DNA from: an uncultured Verrucomicrobiota bacterium
GTDB taxonomy: Bacteria > Verrucomicrobiota > Verrucomicrobiia > Limisphaerales > CAIYYI01
Reading direction: 5' to 3'
Length of the DNA: 37,270 nucleotides
Assembly: GCA_903930345.1 (NCBI GenBank)
Contig: CAIYYI010000544.1
Span: forward strand, 1-37,270
The notes beneath the pieces are model-generated. The model was given only the letters and a program-made list of their open reading frames with translations, was not told where the DNA came from and did not search any database. A program made the translations under genes and the position numbers. Shown here in pieces: positions 22,910 through 31,507 of this stretch (position 1 is the stretch's first letter; every line of letters begins with the position of its first letter).

Positions 22910-24352
22910 TCAGGGCCGGATGACAGGCGGCTGGACGAAGGCGTTGGTTTTCACGTCTGCCGGTGCCAGCGGCTTCCCATTCACCACCACGCCCTCAAAG
23001 CGTACGTTCTCCACGGCGTGGGCCGCATCAAAGCCCTTGAGTTCCACCCGCAGGGGGTTGGCGGTGGCGCGGATGTCCTTGAAGGTCACCCCGTCGATAT
23101 GGCCGCGTTCGCTGTCCCGCGTCCAGGAGGCCTTTCCGATCCAGAGCGAAAGCAACCGGGGCGACTCCTCAATGCGGATGTCCTCAAACCGCACGTTGGT
23201 GATGCGCGCCGAATCGCAGTGGTACACCCGCAAGGTCCATTCCCGGCCCTGGTCGTGGATGACGTCGCAGTTGATGAAGCGCACATCGTCCACGTTTTCG
23301 CGCAGCTCCGCACCGATGCTCAGGGCATGCGCCACCTCATTCCAGAGCACGCAGTCCCGGGCAAGAATGCGGCGTGACTCGCCCTGCCCCTGATCCGTTT
23401 TCACCACAATCAGATCGTCCAGGGTGCGGATGAAACAGGCGCTCACCATCACATCGCGGCTGTTGCAGATGTCGATGCCGTCCGAGTTGGCGCGGTAGCC
23501 CAGCAGCTTCACATTCCGGACCTGGATGTGGTCCGATTTGCGGATGGGGATCGTCCAGGTGCTCGAATCCCGCAGGATCACCCCCTCCACAGTGATATTG
23601 CGCCCCTGCACGGAAAGCATATTGCGCGAGTGCGTGGTGCAGCGGCTGCCATCCACGATGCCGCGGCCGCGAAAGATGATGTTGGTCCCCTTGAGGACAA
23701 ACGTCGGGGAATAAGTGCGCAGCCCACTGTAGCCGCTGATGTTGAATCGTTCCTCGGGGCGGATCACGCCGCGCACCACCGCCCCGCCGGCCACGTAAAC
23801 CGTCTGGTTATTGCTGACAACCAAGTGGCTGACCTCGTGGATGCCCGGGCCGAAGTAGATGACGTTGGCATCGCCGGGGCGTGGGGCGTCCACCTCCGGG
23901 GGATTGGCAAAGAGGTGCAGCGCCCCCTGCCACTTGCCATTGATCTCGATCGTCAGGGGTTTGGGAACGGGGACCGTCAGGCTCAGGGTTTTTCCCTGGA
24001 TAGTCGTTTTGATGTTGGCGGACGTGGGCAGCACTTTGACAGACTGGATCGCCTCCGGGCAGGTCACGGTGACCGTGACAGCCCCCTCCATGTCGAAATA
24101 GGCGAACGAAGCCAGGTCGAAGTAGGTGGCGGAGTTGGTTTTGTCATCCATGGCCTTCCACCGCCGCACGGGATCGATGGGAGCCACTTTGGCGACATAG
24201 ACAGGCACCTCCCGGCCCTCGACCTTCACGGCAAAGTCTTTGGACAGCTCCTCCCCGGCCGGGGCGGGATATACGCGGGCGGTGCCAGCCCAAGCGGCGG
24301 GCACGGGGCAGAGAAGAAAAGCGACCGCAAGGAATGCGACAAGATGTTTCAT
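22910..24352 (-). CDS. secreted GH28-like (polygalacturonase-type) beta-helix protein
   Basis: A 480-residue exported protein. The ATG at 24352 gives the signal peptide MKHLVAFLAVAFLLCPVPAAWA. An N-terminal beta-sandwich (to about 140) precedes a right-handed beta-helix typical of glycoside hydrolase family 28. Near residue 310 are NSDGIDICNS (the NTD motif) and RTLDDLIVVK (the DD motif), which carry the three catalytic aspartates. The GHG motif is not found; SIGAELRENV stands in its place. The RIK-type region may be TLRVYHCDSARIT. Pectin-type or other galacturonide/rhamnoside substrates are likely for the family, but the exact substrate is unknown. It is on the same strand as the GH43-like gene, 130 bp downstream of it. 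Confidence 0.8.
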   Translation of the reverse strand: MKHLVAFLAVAFLLCPVPAAWAGTARVYPAPAGEELSKDFAVKVEGREVPVYVAKVAPIDPVRRWKAMDDKTNSATYFDLASFAYFDMEGAVTVTVTCPEAIQSVKVLPTSANIKTTIQGKTLSLTVPVPKPLTIEINGKWQGALHLFANPPEVDAPRPGDANVIYFGPGIHEVSHLVVSNNQTVYVAGGAVVRGVIRPEERFNISGYSGLRTYSPTFVLKGTNIIFRGRGIVDGSRCTTHSRNMLSVQGRNITVEGVILRDSSTWTIPIRKSDHIQVRNVKLLGYRANSDGIDICNSRDVMVSACFIRTLDDLIVVKTDQGQGESRRILARDCVLWNEVAHALSIGAELRENVDDVRFINCDVIHDQGREWTLRVYHCDSARITNVRFEDIRIEESPRLLSLWIGKASWTRDSERGHIDGVTFKDIRATANPLRVELKGFDAAHAVENVRFEGVVVNGKPLAPADVKTNAFVQPPVIRP

Positions 24353-24482
24353 GGCGGGCGGGATCGTGTCAGGAAACCGCGCGGATGGAAACGGGGAAAT
24401 TAAACCTTGTTGGTCGCGCGACCGTTGCCAAATGGGTTTGAGGGTGACGGGGTTGACATGATGACCCGACGGGGATTCCGGT

Positions 24483-25496
24483 TTACTTTTCCTCTTCCCG
24501 CATGGGCTTGAGATCAATGTGGGTGGGTTCCTTGGGATCGCCGGGAAGAAGCTTGTCGGCGGCGACACTGAGTTCGACGACGCTGATCGCGGTCCGTCGT
24601 CCGTCGCCGAAGTAAAACCACCAGGCGCGGTCGCCGCTCACGACGGCATCACCGTGGCTCCCTGGCAGTCTCACGTCCTGCAGCTTCCAATTCAGGCAAT
24701 CCGCCGAATTCCACACCCGCATGCCGTTTTGCCAGCAGTCGGCAATCAGCCAGTAGCTGCCTTTCCAGCGGATGACCTTGGGGCCCTCGCCGCTGAAATT
24801 GGTCACGGCGTTCCCCTTGGTCTCCCAGCGGTAAAGGTCCGGGCTGTCGGCGTGGCACAGCGTTGGGGACTTTTCCTCATCCTTGTACCACATGCGCCAG
24901 GAGCCATTCGGGAGCTGGATGACGCAGGCGTCGATCACCTTCCCGGATTTGAGGTCCACCTTCGCAACCGTGTCCCACTTGATGCCGTCCCGGCTGGTCA
25001 GGTGAACAATCTCCCGGGGATGTTTCCAGTCGTTGAAAATGCCGGGTACAAAACTGAGGTACATGTGATAAGTGCCCTCGAACCAGATGACCTCCGGCGC
25101 CCAATAGGTGTAGTCGTTGGGATGGGCGTCCTTGCCGTAGCTGATGTCGGCCGTGCCTTTGTAAGTCCACGTGGCCCCGCCATCGGACGATTCCGCCATG
25201 CCAATGTTGGACCCGTGGACCCAGGTCACACCAGGGGCATTGGTGGCCGTGGCCCGGCGGGCGGTGTAGTACATGAACCATTTTTTCGCCTCGGCATTGA
25301 AGCACAGCACCGGATCCGTGGGGGCATCAAAAGGCGGATCACGAAACAAGGGCTGTGGGGCCAGTTTGCCCGTTGGCGTTGCCGGCGGGAGCTGGGATGC
25401 GGGTTGCGGCTGGGATCTGGCGGATGCCGCCAGCAGGCCGAAGGTCACCAGTCCGACAAACAGGGGGTGTCGCAGCGGATCCATCAATGTTTTCAT
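24483..25496 (-). CDS. secreted GH43/GH32-like five-bladed propeller protein
   Basis: A 337-residue exported protein. The start ATG 25496 (MKTLMDPLRHPLFVGLVTF...) yields a signal-like segment ending ASARSQ; an ATG 9 bases upstream (25505) is equally possible. The rest shows repeated propeller-type motifs: DPVLCFNAEAKKWFMYYTAR, then WAPEVIWFEGTYHMYLSF, VIDACVIQLPNGSWRMWYKD, SGEGPKVIRWKGSYWLIAD. These are typical of the GH43/GH62/GH32/GH68/GH117/GH130 propeller set. Candidate acidic residues are DPV (Asp), IDAC (Asp) and GEGP (Glu). The subfamily and substrate are not assignable by eye. Confidence 0.75.
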   Translation of the reverse strand: MKTLMDPLRHPLFVGLVTFGLLAASARSQPQPASQLPPATPTGKLAPQPLFRDPPFDAPTDPVLCFNAEAKKWFMYYTARRATATNAPGVTWVHGSNIGMAESSDGGATWTYKGTADISYGKDAHPNDYTYWAPEVIWFEGTYHMYLSFVPGIFNDWKHPREIVHLTSRDGIKWDTVAKVDLKSGKVIDACVIQLPNGSWRMWYKDEEKSPTLCHADSPDLYRWETKGNAVTNFSGEGPKVIRWKGSYWLIADCWQNGMRVWNSADCLNWKLQDVRLPGSHGDAVVSGDRAWWFYFGDGRRTAISVVELSVAADKLLPGDPKEPTHIDLKPMREEEK

Positions 25497-25532
25497 AAAG
25501 CTCATTCGAGTATTGCAGAACTGGCGGGTTTA

Positions 25533-25980
25533 TCAAGGGGCCGCCGCGTAGTGGCAACTGAACTTTTCGACGCCATCCTCCACCAACAACCCGAAGTGCC
25601 CAGGGCCGATCTGGGTTCCAGCGGCCACCAGAAAGAGGGTTCCGGCACCCCGGGCCAAATCCTCACCGTGCTTGTCCAGATAAGGCCCCGTAACCTTCTT
25701 GGAGCGTCCCACGCGAATATTGTAGGTGCTTTGACGCCCTTGGCAGCAGCTTCCGTGGTTCACGAAAAGGTAGAAGTACCCGTCATGGAAAATGATGTCG
25801 GCCGCCTCGCTTTGGCTGGACGAAGTACTTGCCCTCACTCACCATCACGGAGGAGGGATCATGGACGCCGATCTGGCCCTCAAGTGCGCGGCCTGACTGG
25901 GCAGACAGGCCGAGCAGGGCCAAACCGAAGAGGCAATTGCGAAACGTTTTCCCAAAGGACGGAGTGAGTTGGGCAAACAT
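25533..25980 (-). pseudogene. decayed GH43 endo-arabinanase-type gene
   Basis: Two fragments of one GH43 gene survive. The first (25980 down to about 25817) gives a signal peptide and MFAQLTPSFG... to IGVHDPSSVMVSEGKYFV, the family N-terminus with the catalytic-base Asp in HDPS. The second, in another frame (about 25808 to 25533), gives SEAADIIFHDGYFYLFVNHG, CCQG, STYNIRVGRSKKVTGPYLDK and FGLLVEDGVEKFSCHY. That is the part around the general-acid Glu in arabinan endo-1,5-alpha-L-arabinosidases. About 150 residues normally between them (including the pKa-modulating Asp) are missing, the frame shifts at the junction, and the C-terminus is cut off. It lies 28 bp upstream of the intact GH43-like gene. 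Confidence 0.85.
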
Positions 25981-26249
25981 AGGATCTCAGAAAGAATCGT
26001 GGCACCATCCGCGAAAGCCAAAGCTGTCGCTGGTCGCTCGGAATGGAGCGCCCGGAATTCCAGCGGTTGGCCGGTCGCCGGACAGCGGTTGTGGATCGGA
26101 CTTCATGCGCTATTCACACCTTTACTTCCAGCGCGAGGCAGGAACCCTACGCATCGGCCCAAAGCCCCAACGGACTGCCCCAATCAATTTCCGTGGCGTC
26201 CACGATTTGGCTCGGACTTCGGCAGAATCGGTGGTGAAGGGCATGATGC

Positions 26250-26987
26250 TCAGGGAAGGATGCGTTGGCCAGGCTGCACTGATGCATTCAGCGCACGGAT
26301 TAAAAGATCCAACTGGGTTGAGGGATTCGGCGGAAATCCCGTGCGGGCTTTTTGGTGGTATTCACGAACCAGCGCTGCACGAGCCACTGCGGCGGAAATA
26401 TTGAGCTTCAAATCAGGCGCCAATTTTGAAAATGTCGCCTGGCTCTTGTCGTAGCGTTGTCCCCACGCCTCCCCCACCTTGCGCTCCGCTTCGGCACTAT
26501 CCAGCAGAGGACCGGGGCGGTCCCGAAAATGGAGCAAAAGCCAGGTCTCCACGCTCGGGGTCGAATGGCCGATTTGGATTTGCTCTTGTCGCGCCAACTC
26601 AAGGGCTGGTCCGAGTTGGCCCTGCCGCTCGGGAATATCGGTGTCAAACAACACCCAAACGTGGTCGTAGCTGCTGAGACCGCCCTTGCCGGTTGGCTCA
26701 CAAGCCTTTCGTCTGCCATCCCGATCCCGCGTGTACATGGCCATCGCCCGGCGCACCAATCCCGCCGCGTCGGTGCAGTTGGGATGCACGACCCTCACTG
26801 TCACGGGATTCAGATGCAACGCCGCCCGCACCATCTCAAAGTACATGCGCTCAGTCACGTCCCCCTCGGTGACTATGAGAAACGAATCCCCCAACGCGGG
26901 CTCTCCAGGCAGGGGTTCCCGCGCAAGACGCCGGGCGAAATTCTGGCGTTCTTCGTGAGGCCGCAGCGGCCCACGCTTAGCTGGCAT
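26250..26987 (-). CDS. rloB: RloB-family protein (AbiLii-like defence nuclease candidate)
   Basis: A 245-residue protein with RloB-family hallmarks: IVTEGDVTERMYFE (E41, T45, E46), SSYDHVWVLFDTDIPE (D115, D117) and PSVETWLLLHF. The conserved Glu followed by a DxD is reminiscent of TOPRIM-type nucleases (inference). RloB proteins pair with AAA ATPases in RloAB/AbiL abortive-infection systems. The ATG at 26987 lies inside the end of the rloA gene (11-bp overlap), so translation is coupled. The longer open frame upstream is shadow within rloA. It probably triggers host shut-down or nucleic-acid cleavage when its partner senses phage. Confidence 0.87.
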   Translation of the reverse strand: MPAKRGPLRPHEERQNFARRLAREPLPGEPALGDSFLIVTEGDVTERMYFEMVRAALHLNPVTVRVVHPNCTDAAGLVRRAMAMYTRDRDGRRKACEPTGKGGLSSYDHVWVLFDTDIPERQGQLGPALELARQEQIQIGHSTPSVETWLLLHFRDRPGPLLDSAEAERKVGEAWGQRYDKSQATFSKLAPDLKLNISAAVARAALVREYHQKARTGFPPNPSTQLDLLIRALNASVQPGQRILP

Positions 26988-28326
26988 GCTTGATCTCCGT
27001 TGGCTTCCCCTCTTCCAGAGGGGGGTTGACCAGTCCGTCAGGAATAAACGGCACAGCCCCGTAACGCCCTGACAGATAACCCCGCACAAGCGACTCATCC
27101 GCGCGCGGTTTGTAGTCGGTGAGCGGATACAGGAATGATTCCCCTTGCCGGTTCTTGTCCGCAAACCAGATTTGGTCGCGGCGCAACAAAGTCATGTCCA
27201 GCAACAGGGGGTTGTGCGTGGTGAACAGTAGTTGCGCCCGGGACTGGGCGTTCGTCACCTTGAACAACAAACGCAACAACTCTGCAGCGAGTATGGGATG
27301 CAGGCTGGTTTCCAACTCATCAACGCACAGGACCTGATCATTCTTGAAAACTGTCAGCCACGGGCCCAGCACGCTAAAGAAGCGTCGGGTTCCCGCCGAT
27401 TCATCCCCCCAATTGATGGGAAACCTCTCGCCGCCCTTGCCTTCGTGCTGGAAGGTAACCTGCCAAAAACGCTCCGGAAACATGTTGCCCGGGCCACCCG
27501 CCTCACGGATGAATGACTTCATGATGCCAAAAACCTTTTGCGCATCATCGTCCGGACTTTCGGCCCGCGCCTCCACCTCGGTCAAACCGAGATCAGCCAA
27601 ACGCAGAACCCGGGTTATGAATTCCTTGTACTCTCCTGAACGGTTGACCATCTCGGCGGTGAAATCATGGGAAAGCGGCGCATCAGCACTCAGCGTCATG
27701 AATTGCAGCTTCTTGGAAAACCAATGATACACCGGCATGACTTGCGTGTTGTTCCATTGCGCCGCCGTGGAGAGAAACAGGGCATTCTCACGCGTTTTTT
27801 CGACAATGCCCGGATCGCGCTGAAAGTCGGTCGGCTTTTCCGGCAGCCAGTCGTAACGTCTCGTCTCATCATTCCACAGACGGTCATACCACAATTGGGC
27901 ACGGCCGGAGTCGGAATATGCCACCAATCGTTCCTGCACCACGCGCTGTTTGGTCACTGCCACTGCCAACTCATAAACCATATCGTTAGCAACGAAGGTG
28001 AGTTGCAGCGCGGTGGGCGCATCCAACGATTCGTGATCCAGACGGAATGGTTCGGCCGGCAGTTTCGCCTCCGGCTTTTGCCCTGTCGCAGATTCCACCA
28101 CGAGCCACCGCAGAAAGCGCAAGGCCAGCAACACATTGGTTTTCCCCCCAGCATTCGGACCGTATAGCGCGGCTGCTTTGATGATGCGCAGATCGGCAAA
28201 GCCGCCGGGCAAGCCAGGGGTAATCAAGTTCTGAGGGAGAGTTTTATCGTAGTTGCTCGCGGCCAAATTAAACGTTTGCTCCTCACGGAACGAGCGATGA
28301 TTTTGAACGCGAAATTCGATAATCAT
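26977..28326 (-). CDS. rloA: RloA-type AAA ATPase (AbiLi-like defence sensor)
   Basis: A 449-residue ATPase of the OLD/SMC-like AAA_15/21 group. The ATG 28326 (MIIEFRVQNHRSFREEQTF) matches the usual start of this family; the frame opens 36 bases earlier. Walker A GPNAGGKT is at residues 56-63. Walker B is LCVDELETSLHPILAAELL, and the H-loop is LLFTTHNPLLLD. The family architecture is an ABC-type head split by a coiled insertion, consistent with the long middle part. Together with the overlapping rloB it forms a two-gene AbiL/RloAB-type anti-phage module. It is isolated by a 226-bp gap upstream, consistent with its own promoter. Confidence 0.9.
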   Translation of the reverse strand: MIIEFRVQNHRSFREEQTFNLAASNYDKTLPQNLITPGLPGGFADLRIIKAAALYGPNAGGKTNVLLALRFLRWLVVESATGQKPEAKLPAEPFRLDHESLDAPTALQLTFVANDMVYELAVAVTKQRVVQERLVAYSDSGRAQLWYDRLWNDETRRYDWLPEKPTDFQRDPGIVEKTRENALFLSTAAQWNNTQVMPVYHWFSKKLQFMTLSADAPLSHDFTAEMVNRSGEYKEFITRVLRLADLGLTEVEARAESPDDDAQKVFGIMKSFIREAGGPGNMFPERFWQVTFQHEGKGGERFPINWGDESAGTRRFFSVLGPWLTVFKNDQVLCVDELETSLHPILAAELLRLLFKVTNAQSRAQLLFTTHNPLLLDMTLLRRDQIWFADKNRQGESFLYPLTDYKPRADESLVRGYLSGRYGAVPFIPDGLVNPPLEEGKPTEIKHAS

Positions 28327-28552
28327 AGGCAAACGAATACCTGAATTACTATTCTGTGACAAGTTTTATCGATTTTTCCGTTTAAAAGACACCATCGCAA
28401 ACCCATGCCATAACCGGATTGAACCTGGCCTATCCGCAATAATTGGGTGGCATCTCATTGTCTTTAAGCACTTTGTGTTGCCCGATCACAGAGGTGCTTA
28501 TGAGCGGGCGGTGGAAGGTTGTTTTCAGCATTCCATTCTCAGAATGTTTTCC

Positions 28553-29065
28553 CTACCGGGGGGTCAGGCGCACCTCCAGCTCCCGGGCGTACTGGCGGCA
28601 GAGCCAAAGCGGCATGGCCCCAAACACTCCGAAGGAGCAATCAATCAGCCGCCAACCCAGCGGGATACCCCGCACCTGGCCGGCCAGCAGGGCAAAAGGC
28701 ACCACCATGGCGCAGGCGATCAGGCCAAAATCGTAGATCCACCGGTTGCGCACCGGATCCCGCAAGGGACCGAGGAAGGCCACGGCAATGACCACGTGCG
28801 CGAACGCGAGCCAGTCCGTCCCGTAGGCGAGGAAGGGATAGGCCTGGTTGGTCTGCTGCAAGCCCTGTTGCACGCGCAACAGCCAGGCAAGAAAACCACC
28901 GGCGACCGACCCCGAGCCGGACGCGGCGGGGCTGAGCCATTGCACCAGCAGGTTCAGTTCGGTCTCCAAAGGCAGCGCCGTAACCCCGCTGAACACGAGG
29001 CCGGCAATAAAGAAGACGGTCAGGCCCCGGAGTCTTCGGCGCAGGATTTCAATGCGCGGATTCAT
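28553..29065 (-). CDS. integral membrane protein, third gene of membrane trio
   Basis: A 170-residue membrane protein with about four hydrophobic segments (LTVFFIAGLVFSGVTALPL, then WLAFAHVVIAVAFLGPL, LIACAMVVPFALLAGQV and a weaker one near IDCSFGVFGAMPLWL). I do not recognise a function. The ATG at 29065 overlaps the end of the preceding gene by 17 bp, indicating an operon. It ends at a position with no clear terminator. Confidence 0.75.
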   Translation of the reverse strand: MNPRIEILRRRLRGLTVFFIAGLVFSGVTALPLETELNLLVQWLSPAASGSGSVAGGFLAWLLRVQQGLQQTNQAYPFLAYGTDWLAFAHVVIAVAFLGPLRDPVRNRWIYDFGLIACAMVVPFALLAGQVRGIPLGWRLIDCSFGVFGAMPLWLCRQYARELEVRLTPR

Positions 29066-29831
29066 ACGCCGGGGGCGTGCTGCCGGTGGGTTTGGGTTTC
29101 TCGTTGGATTTCTCGATGGTGTCCATCCAATGGACCAGGAAAAACTTCTTTTCCTTGGGGAGATGCGTGGGTGCCGTGCCGACCAGCGGACGCAACGAGG
29201 TGGACATTTGCGCCAGCACCAGGCCAAAGATGATGGCCCAGACATAAATGCCCCCCAGGGCGGTCTGGGGCCAGGCGGCAAAACCGGCGAGCAGAAACCG
29301 CAGACCAAACCCGACCGCAATGACCCCGAAAAGCAGGTGCATGGCCCCCATCAGGGCGACGGACTCCGTGGATTGGGAGAAGACCCAGGCCACCGGCGCG
29401 AAACCCAGCAACAGCAGGGTCATCAGCAGGGATAGCCCGGCCAGCAGCCCGGCCACCTCGCGCAGGCGGGCCGGCGAACCGCCGATGCAGGCAAAAATGA
29501 AGAGGCTGGGCAGGCAGATCAGACACGAGATGGAAAGACCGGCGGCCAGCTTGAGCGGCGCGGCCCACAGTTGGTCCTTCCCGGAGAAGGCCCCCACCAC
29601 CAGGCCGTACGCGGCCACCGCCAGGATGGACAGGCCCGCCAGCATGAAAATGAGCCGCCCCGCGCCGGCCTGGGCAAACTGAAACCGCACGAGGTGCGGC
29701 GTGCGCATCAACGCCTCCACCACTCCCCAGAGGCCGGTGGGCAGCGGGAGATTGGCGGGACCGGTCGGGGGGGCGGGATCAGTGGGTGGCATCACCGGCG
29801 GAGCCGGGGGAATCATCGGTTGTTCATTCAT
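29049..29831 (-). CDS. multi-pass membrane protein, trio gene 2
   Basis: A 260-residue protein. A proline-rich N-terminal tail (residues 1-35: PPAPPVMPPTDPAPPTGP) is followed by a short amphipathic part and about six membrane helices. These include AAYGLVVGAFSGKDQLWAAP, SCLICLPSLFIFACIGG and LLGFAPVAWVFSQSTESV. The C-terminal tail is charged (PKEKKFFLVHWMDTIEKSNE). The AxGxxVGxxxxxDxLxAxxK pattern is also seen in the next gene upstream, so the two look like distant paralogues. Function unknown; the neighbours suggest a membrane complex. It begins 12 bp after the upstream gene. Confidence 0.8.
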   Translation of the reverse strand: MNEQPMIPPAPPVMPPTDPAPPTGPANLPLPTGLWGVVEALMRTPHLVRFQFAQAGAGRLIFMLAGLSILAVAAYGLVVGAFSGKDQLWAAPLKLAAGLSISCLICLPSLFIFACIGGSPARLREVAGLLAGLSLLMTLLLLGFAPVAWVFSQSTESVALMGAMHLLFGVIAVGFGLRFLLAGFAAWPQTALGGIYVWAIIFGLVLAQMSTSLRPLVGTAPTHLPKEKKFFLVHWMDTIEKSNEKPKPTGSTPPAYESAH

Positions 29832-29843
29832 GTTTTTATTGGG

Positions 29844-30542
29844 TTAGAGGTGCTGGAGCGCGTACCAGACCGACTCCAGAAAGCTTCCTTTCAGGGCATC
29901 CGGCCGCAGGAAAGCCACCGGCAATCCCGGCGAGCCGACAAAGGGTCGGAGCACCCAGGCAATCTGGGTGCCCAGAAAGAGATTGGCCCCCAGCCAGGCC
30001 CAGAACACCCGGCGGCCGGCCGGGGAACCGGGGGCCAAACCATTCAAAAACCGGTAAAGCCGCCAATGGGCCGCCACCCCCGCAAAAGCGATGGCGCAAA
30101 CCAACCCCAACAGCAGCAGGGAGTGGGATCCCGCCGTGCCGATGGCCCCCAAGGGAGGGGTGTTCCAGACCATGAACCCCGCCAGCGGGCTGAAGGAACC
30201 CAGGATGAGCGCGAGCAGGGTTTGGCAGATCAGGATCAGTTGGAAAGTCTGGCGAAACGAGAGATTCAGGCCCAGCAACGGCGCCAGCATGCCATTCAGA
30301 AGCGCGTTCCCCAGCATCGTCAGAAAAACCACGAGCGGCAATTTGAGCGCGGTGAAGCCGGCCTGCAAGGGGTCCCGCCAACTGCCCACCGCCGCGCCAA
30401 AGGCACCGCAACCCGCCGCCAGCACGAACAGGCACAACAGCCGCTGGCCCGGTCCGGCGGCCATGGTCCACCGCCGCAAAACCGCCTCCCGCCCGCGCAG
30501 CAGGTCGGCCAACTCGCTCCAATTTGTTTCAACCCCGGTCAT
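29844..30542 (-). CDS. multi-pass membrane protein, trio gene 1
   Basis: A 232-residue protein with a soluble N-terminal helix (ELADLLRGREAVLRRWTMA) and about six membrane segments (LLCLFVLAAGCGAFGAAVGS and others). It contains GAFGAAVGSWRDPLQAGFTA and LGSFSPLAGFMVWNT, which line up with YGLVVGAFSGKDQLWAAP and LGFAPVAWVFSQST of the following gene. Function is unknown. It is probably the first gene of a three-gene operon running to 28553; it begins 25 bp after the ispH stop on the same strand and could also be read from that promoter. Confidence 0.8.
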   Translation of the reverse strand: MTGVETNWSELADLLRGREAVLRRWTMAAGPGQRLLCLFVLAAGCGAFGAAVGSWRDPLQAGFTALKLPLVVFLTMLGNALLNGMLAPLLGLNLSFRQTFQLILICQTLLALILGSFSPLAGFMVWNTPPLGAIGTAGSHSLLLLGLVCAIAFAGVAAHWRLYRFLNGLAPGSPAGRRVFWAWLGANLFLGTQIAWVLRPFVGSPGLPVAFLRPDALKGSFLESVWYALQHL

Positions 30543-30567
30543 GGCTCAGATTCCCCGGACACCTGAC

Positions 30568-31437
30568 TCAACGCCCAACGGCCACCATTTCCACCAATTC
30601 CACCTCCGCCAGCTCGCGGAGCCGGACTTCCACCGCGTCAATGATGTCATCCGGGGTGGAGGTGCCGGCGGTGAGCCCGCAGATGCGCACCCCTTCGAAC
30701 CAAGAGGCGCAAATCTCCGCCGCGCTTTGCACTTGCCACACCCGGGCGCAAAACCGTCGGCAGGTGGCCGCCAATTCCCGCGTGTTGTTGCTGTTCGCCC
30801 CACCCACCACAATGACCACATCGCTGCCCGCCGCCAACTCCATGGCCGCGCTTTGCCGCTGCTTGGTGGGCTGGCAGACGGTGTCAACCACTTTGACCTC
30901 ACTCTCTGGAAACCGCTGGCGCACCAGGCTGGCCAGGTAATGTACCCGCGCCAGGGGCTGGGTGGTTTGCGCCGCCACGCCATAGCGAGGGCGGCTGGGC
31001 AGGGCCTGCACATCCTCGGGACTGAGGATCACGTCAAAGGCATCCAAATCCCCCGTCAAACCGCGCACCTCAATGTGGTTTCGCTGGCCCACAATCACCG
31101 GGTGCCAGCCCTCGCAGGCCAGCCGGAGCACCGCCTGGTGGGCATGTTTGACCAGCGGACAGGTGGCCTCAATCACCTCGTGCCCACGCGCATGGACACG
31201 CGCTATCTGGCGGTCGGACGCGCCGTGGGCGGTGATCATGACCGCTGAGGTCCGGGCCTCTTCCAACTGCCGCACCACCCGTGCCCCCCGCTGTTCCAGG
31301 TCCTGGATCACACTTTCGTTGTGAACTAGGTCGCCCAGGATGGAAAGCGGTTTTTCAGCGGCGGTCTGGCGGGCGAGATCAATGGCGTCACGCACGCCGA
31401 AGCACATACCGAGATGAGTGGCACGAAGGATTTTCAT
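30568..31437 (-). CDS. ispH: 4-hydroxy-3-methylbut-2-enyl diphosphate reductase
   Basis: Last enzyme of the MEP isoprenoid pathway: reduces HMBPP to IPP and DMAPP with a 4Fe-4S cluster. At 289 residues it is slightly short of E. coli IspH (316). The cluster cysteines are C12 (MCFGV), C93 (EATCPLV) and C188 (DTVCQPT). Substrate-binding histidines are H39, H71 (TAHG) and H121, followed by the catalytic E123 (HIEV). All key residues are present, so it should be active. An inverted-repeat operator lies 18-34 bp before its ATG, the same one found before the winged-helix operon upstream. Confidence 0.96.
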   Translation of the reverse strand: MKILRATHLGMCFGVRDAIDLARQTAAEKPLSILGDLVHNESVIQDLEQRGARVVRQLEEARTSAVMITAHGASDRQIARVHARGHEVIEATCPLVKHAHQAVLRLACEGWHPVIVGQRNHIEVRGLTGDLDAFDVILSPEDVQALPSRPRYGVAAQTTQPLARVHYLASLVRQRFPESEVKVVDTVCQPTKQRQSAAMELAAGSDVVIVVGGANSNNTRELAATCRRFCARVWQVQSAAEICASWFEGVRICGLTAGTSTPDDIIDAVEVRLRELAEVELVEMVAVGR

Positions 31438-31454
31438 AGGACAACTTTCAATTC

Positions 31455-31471
31455 ACTTTGTATCACAAAGC
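31455..31471. promoter_or_regulatory. inverted-repeat operator before ispH
   Basis: ACTTTG (31455-31460), TATCA spacer, CAAAGC (31466-31471). The 5-bp core arms CTTTG/CAAAG are perfect. It is the same arrangement and spacing as the site at 32452-32468. It sits 18 bp upstream of the ispH ATG (minus strand), a position suited to repression. Confidence 0.6.
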
Positions 31472-31507
31472 ATATGACAGCAGGTTTTTGGGGATTGTTC
31501 AAAGCGA

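Noticed and set aside
28467..28485. ACTTTGTGTTG as an operator upstream of the rloA region
   Set aside because: Only one half-site is present; no matching CAAAG arm follows at the right distance.
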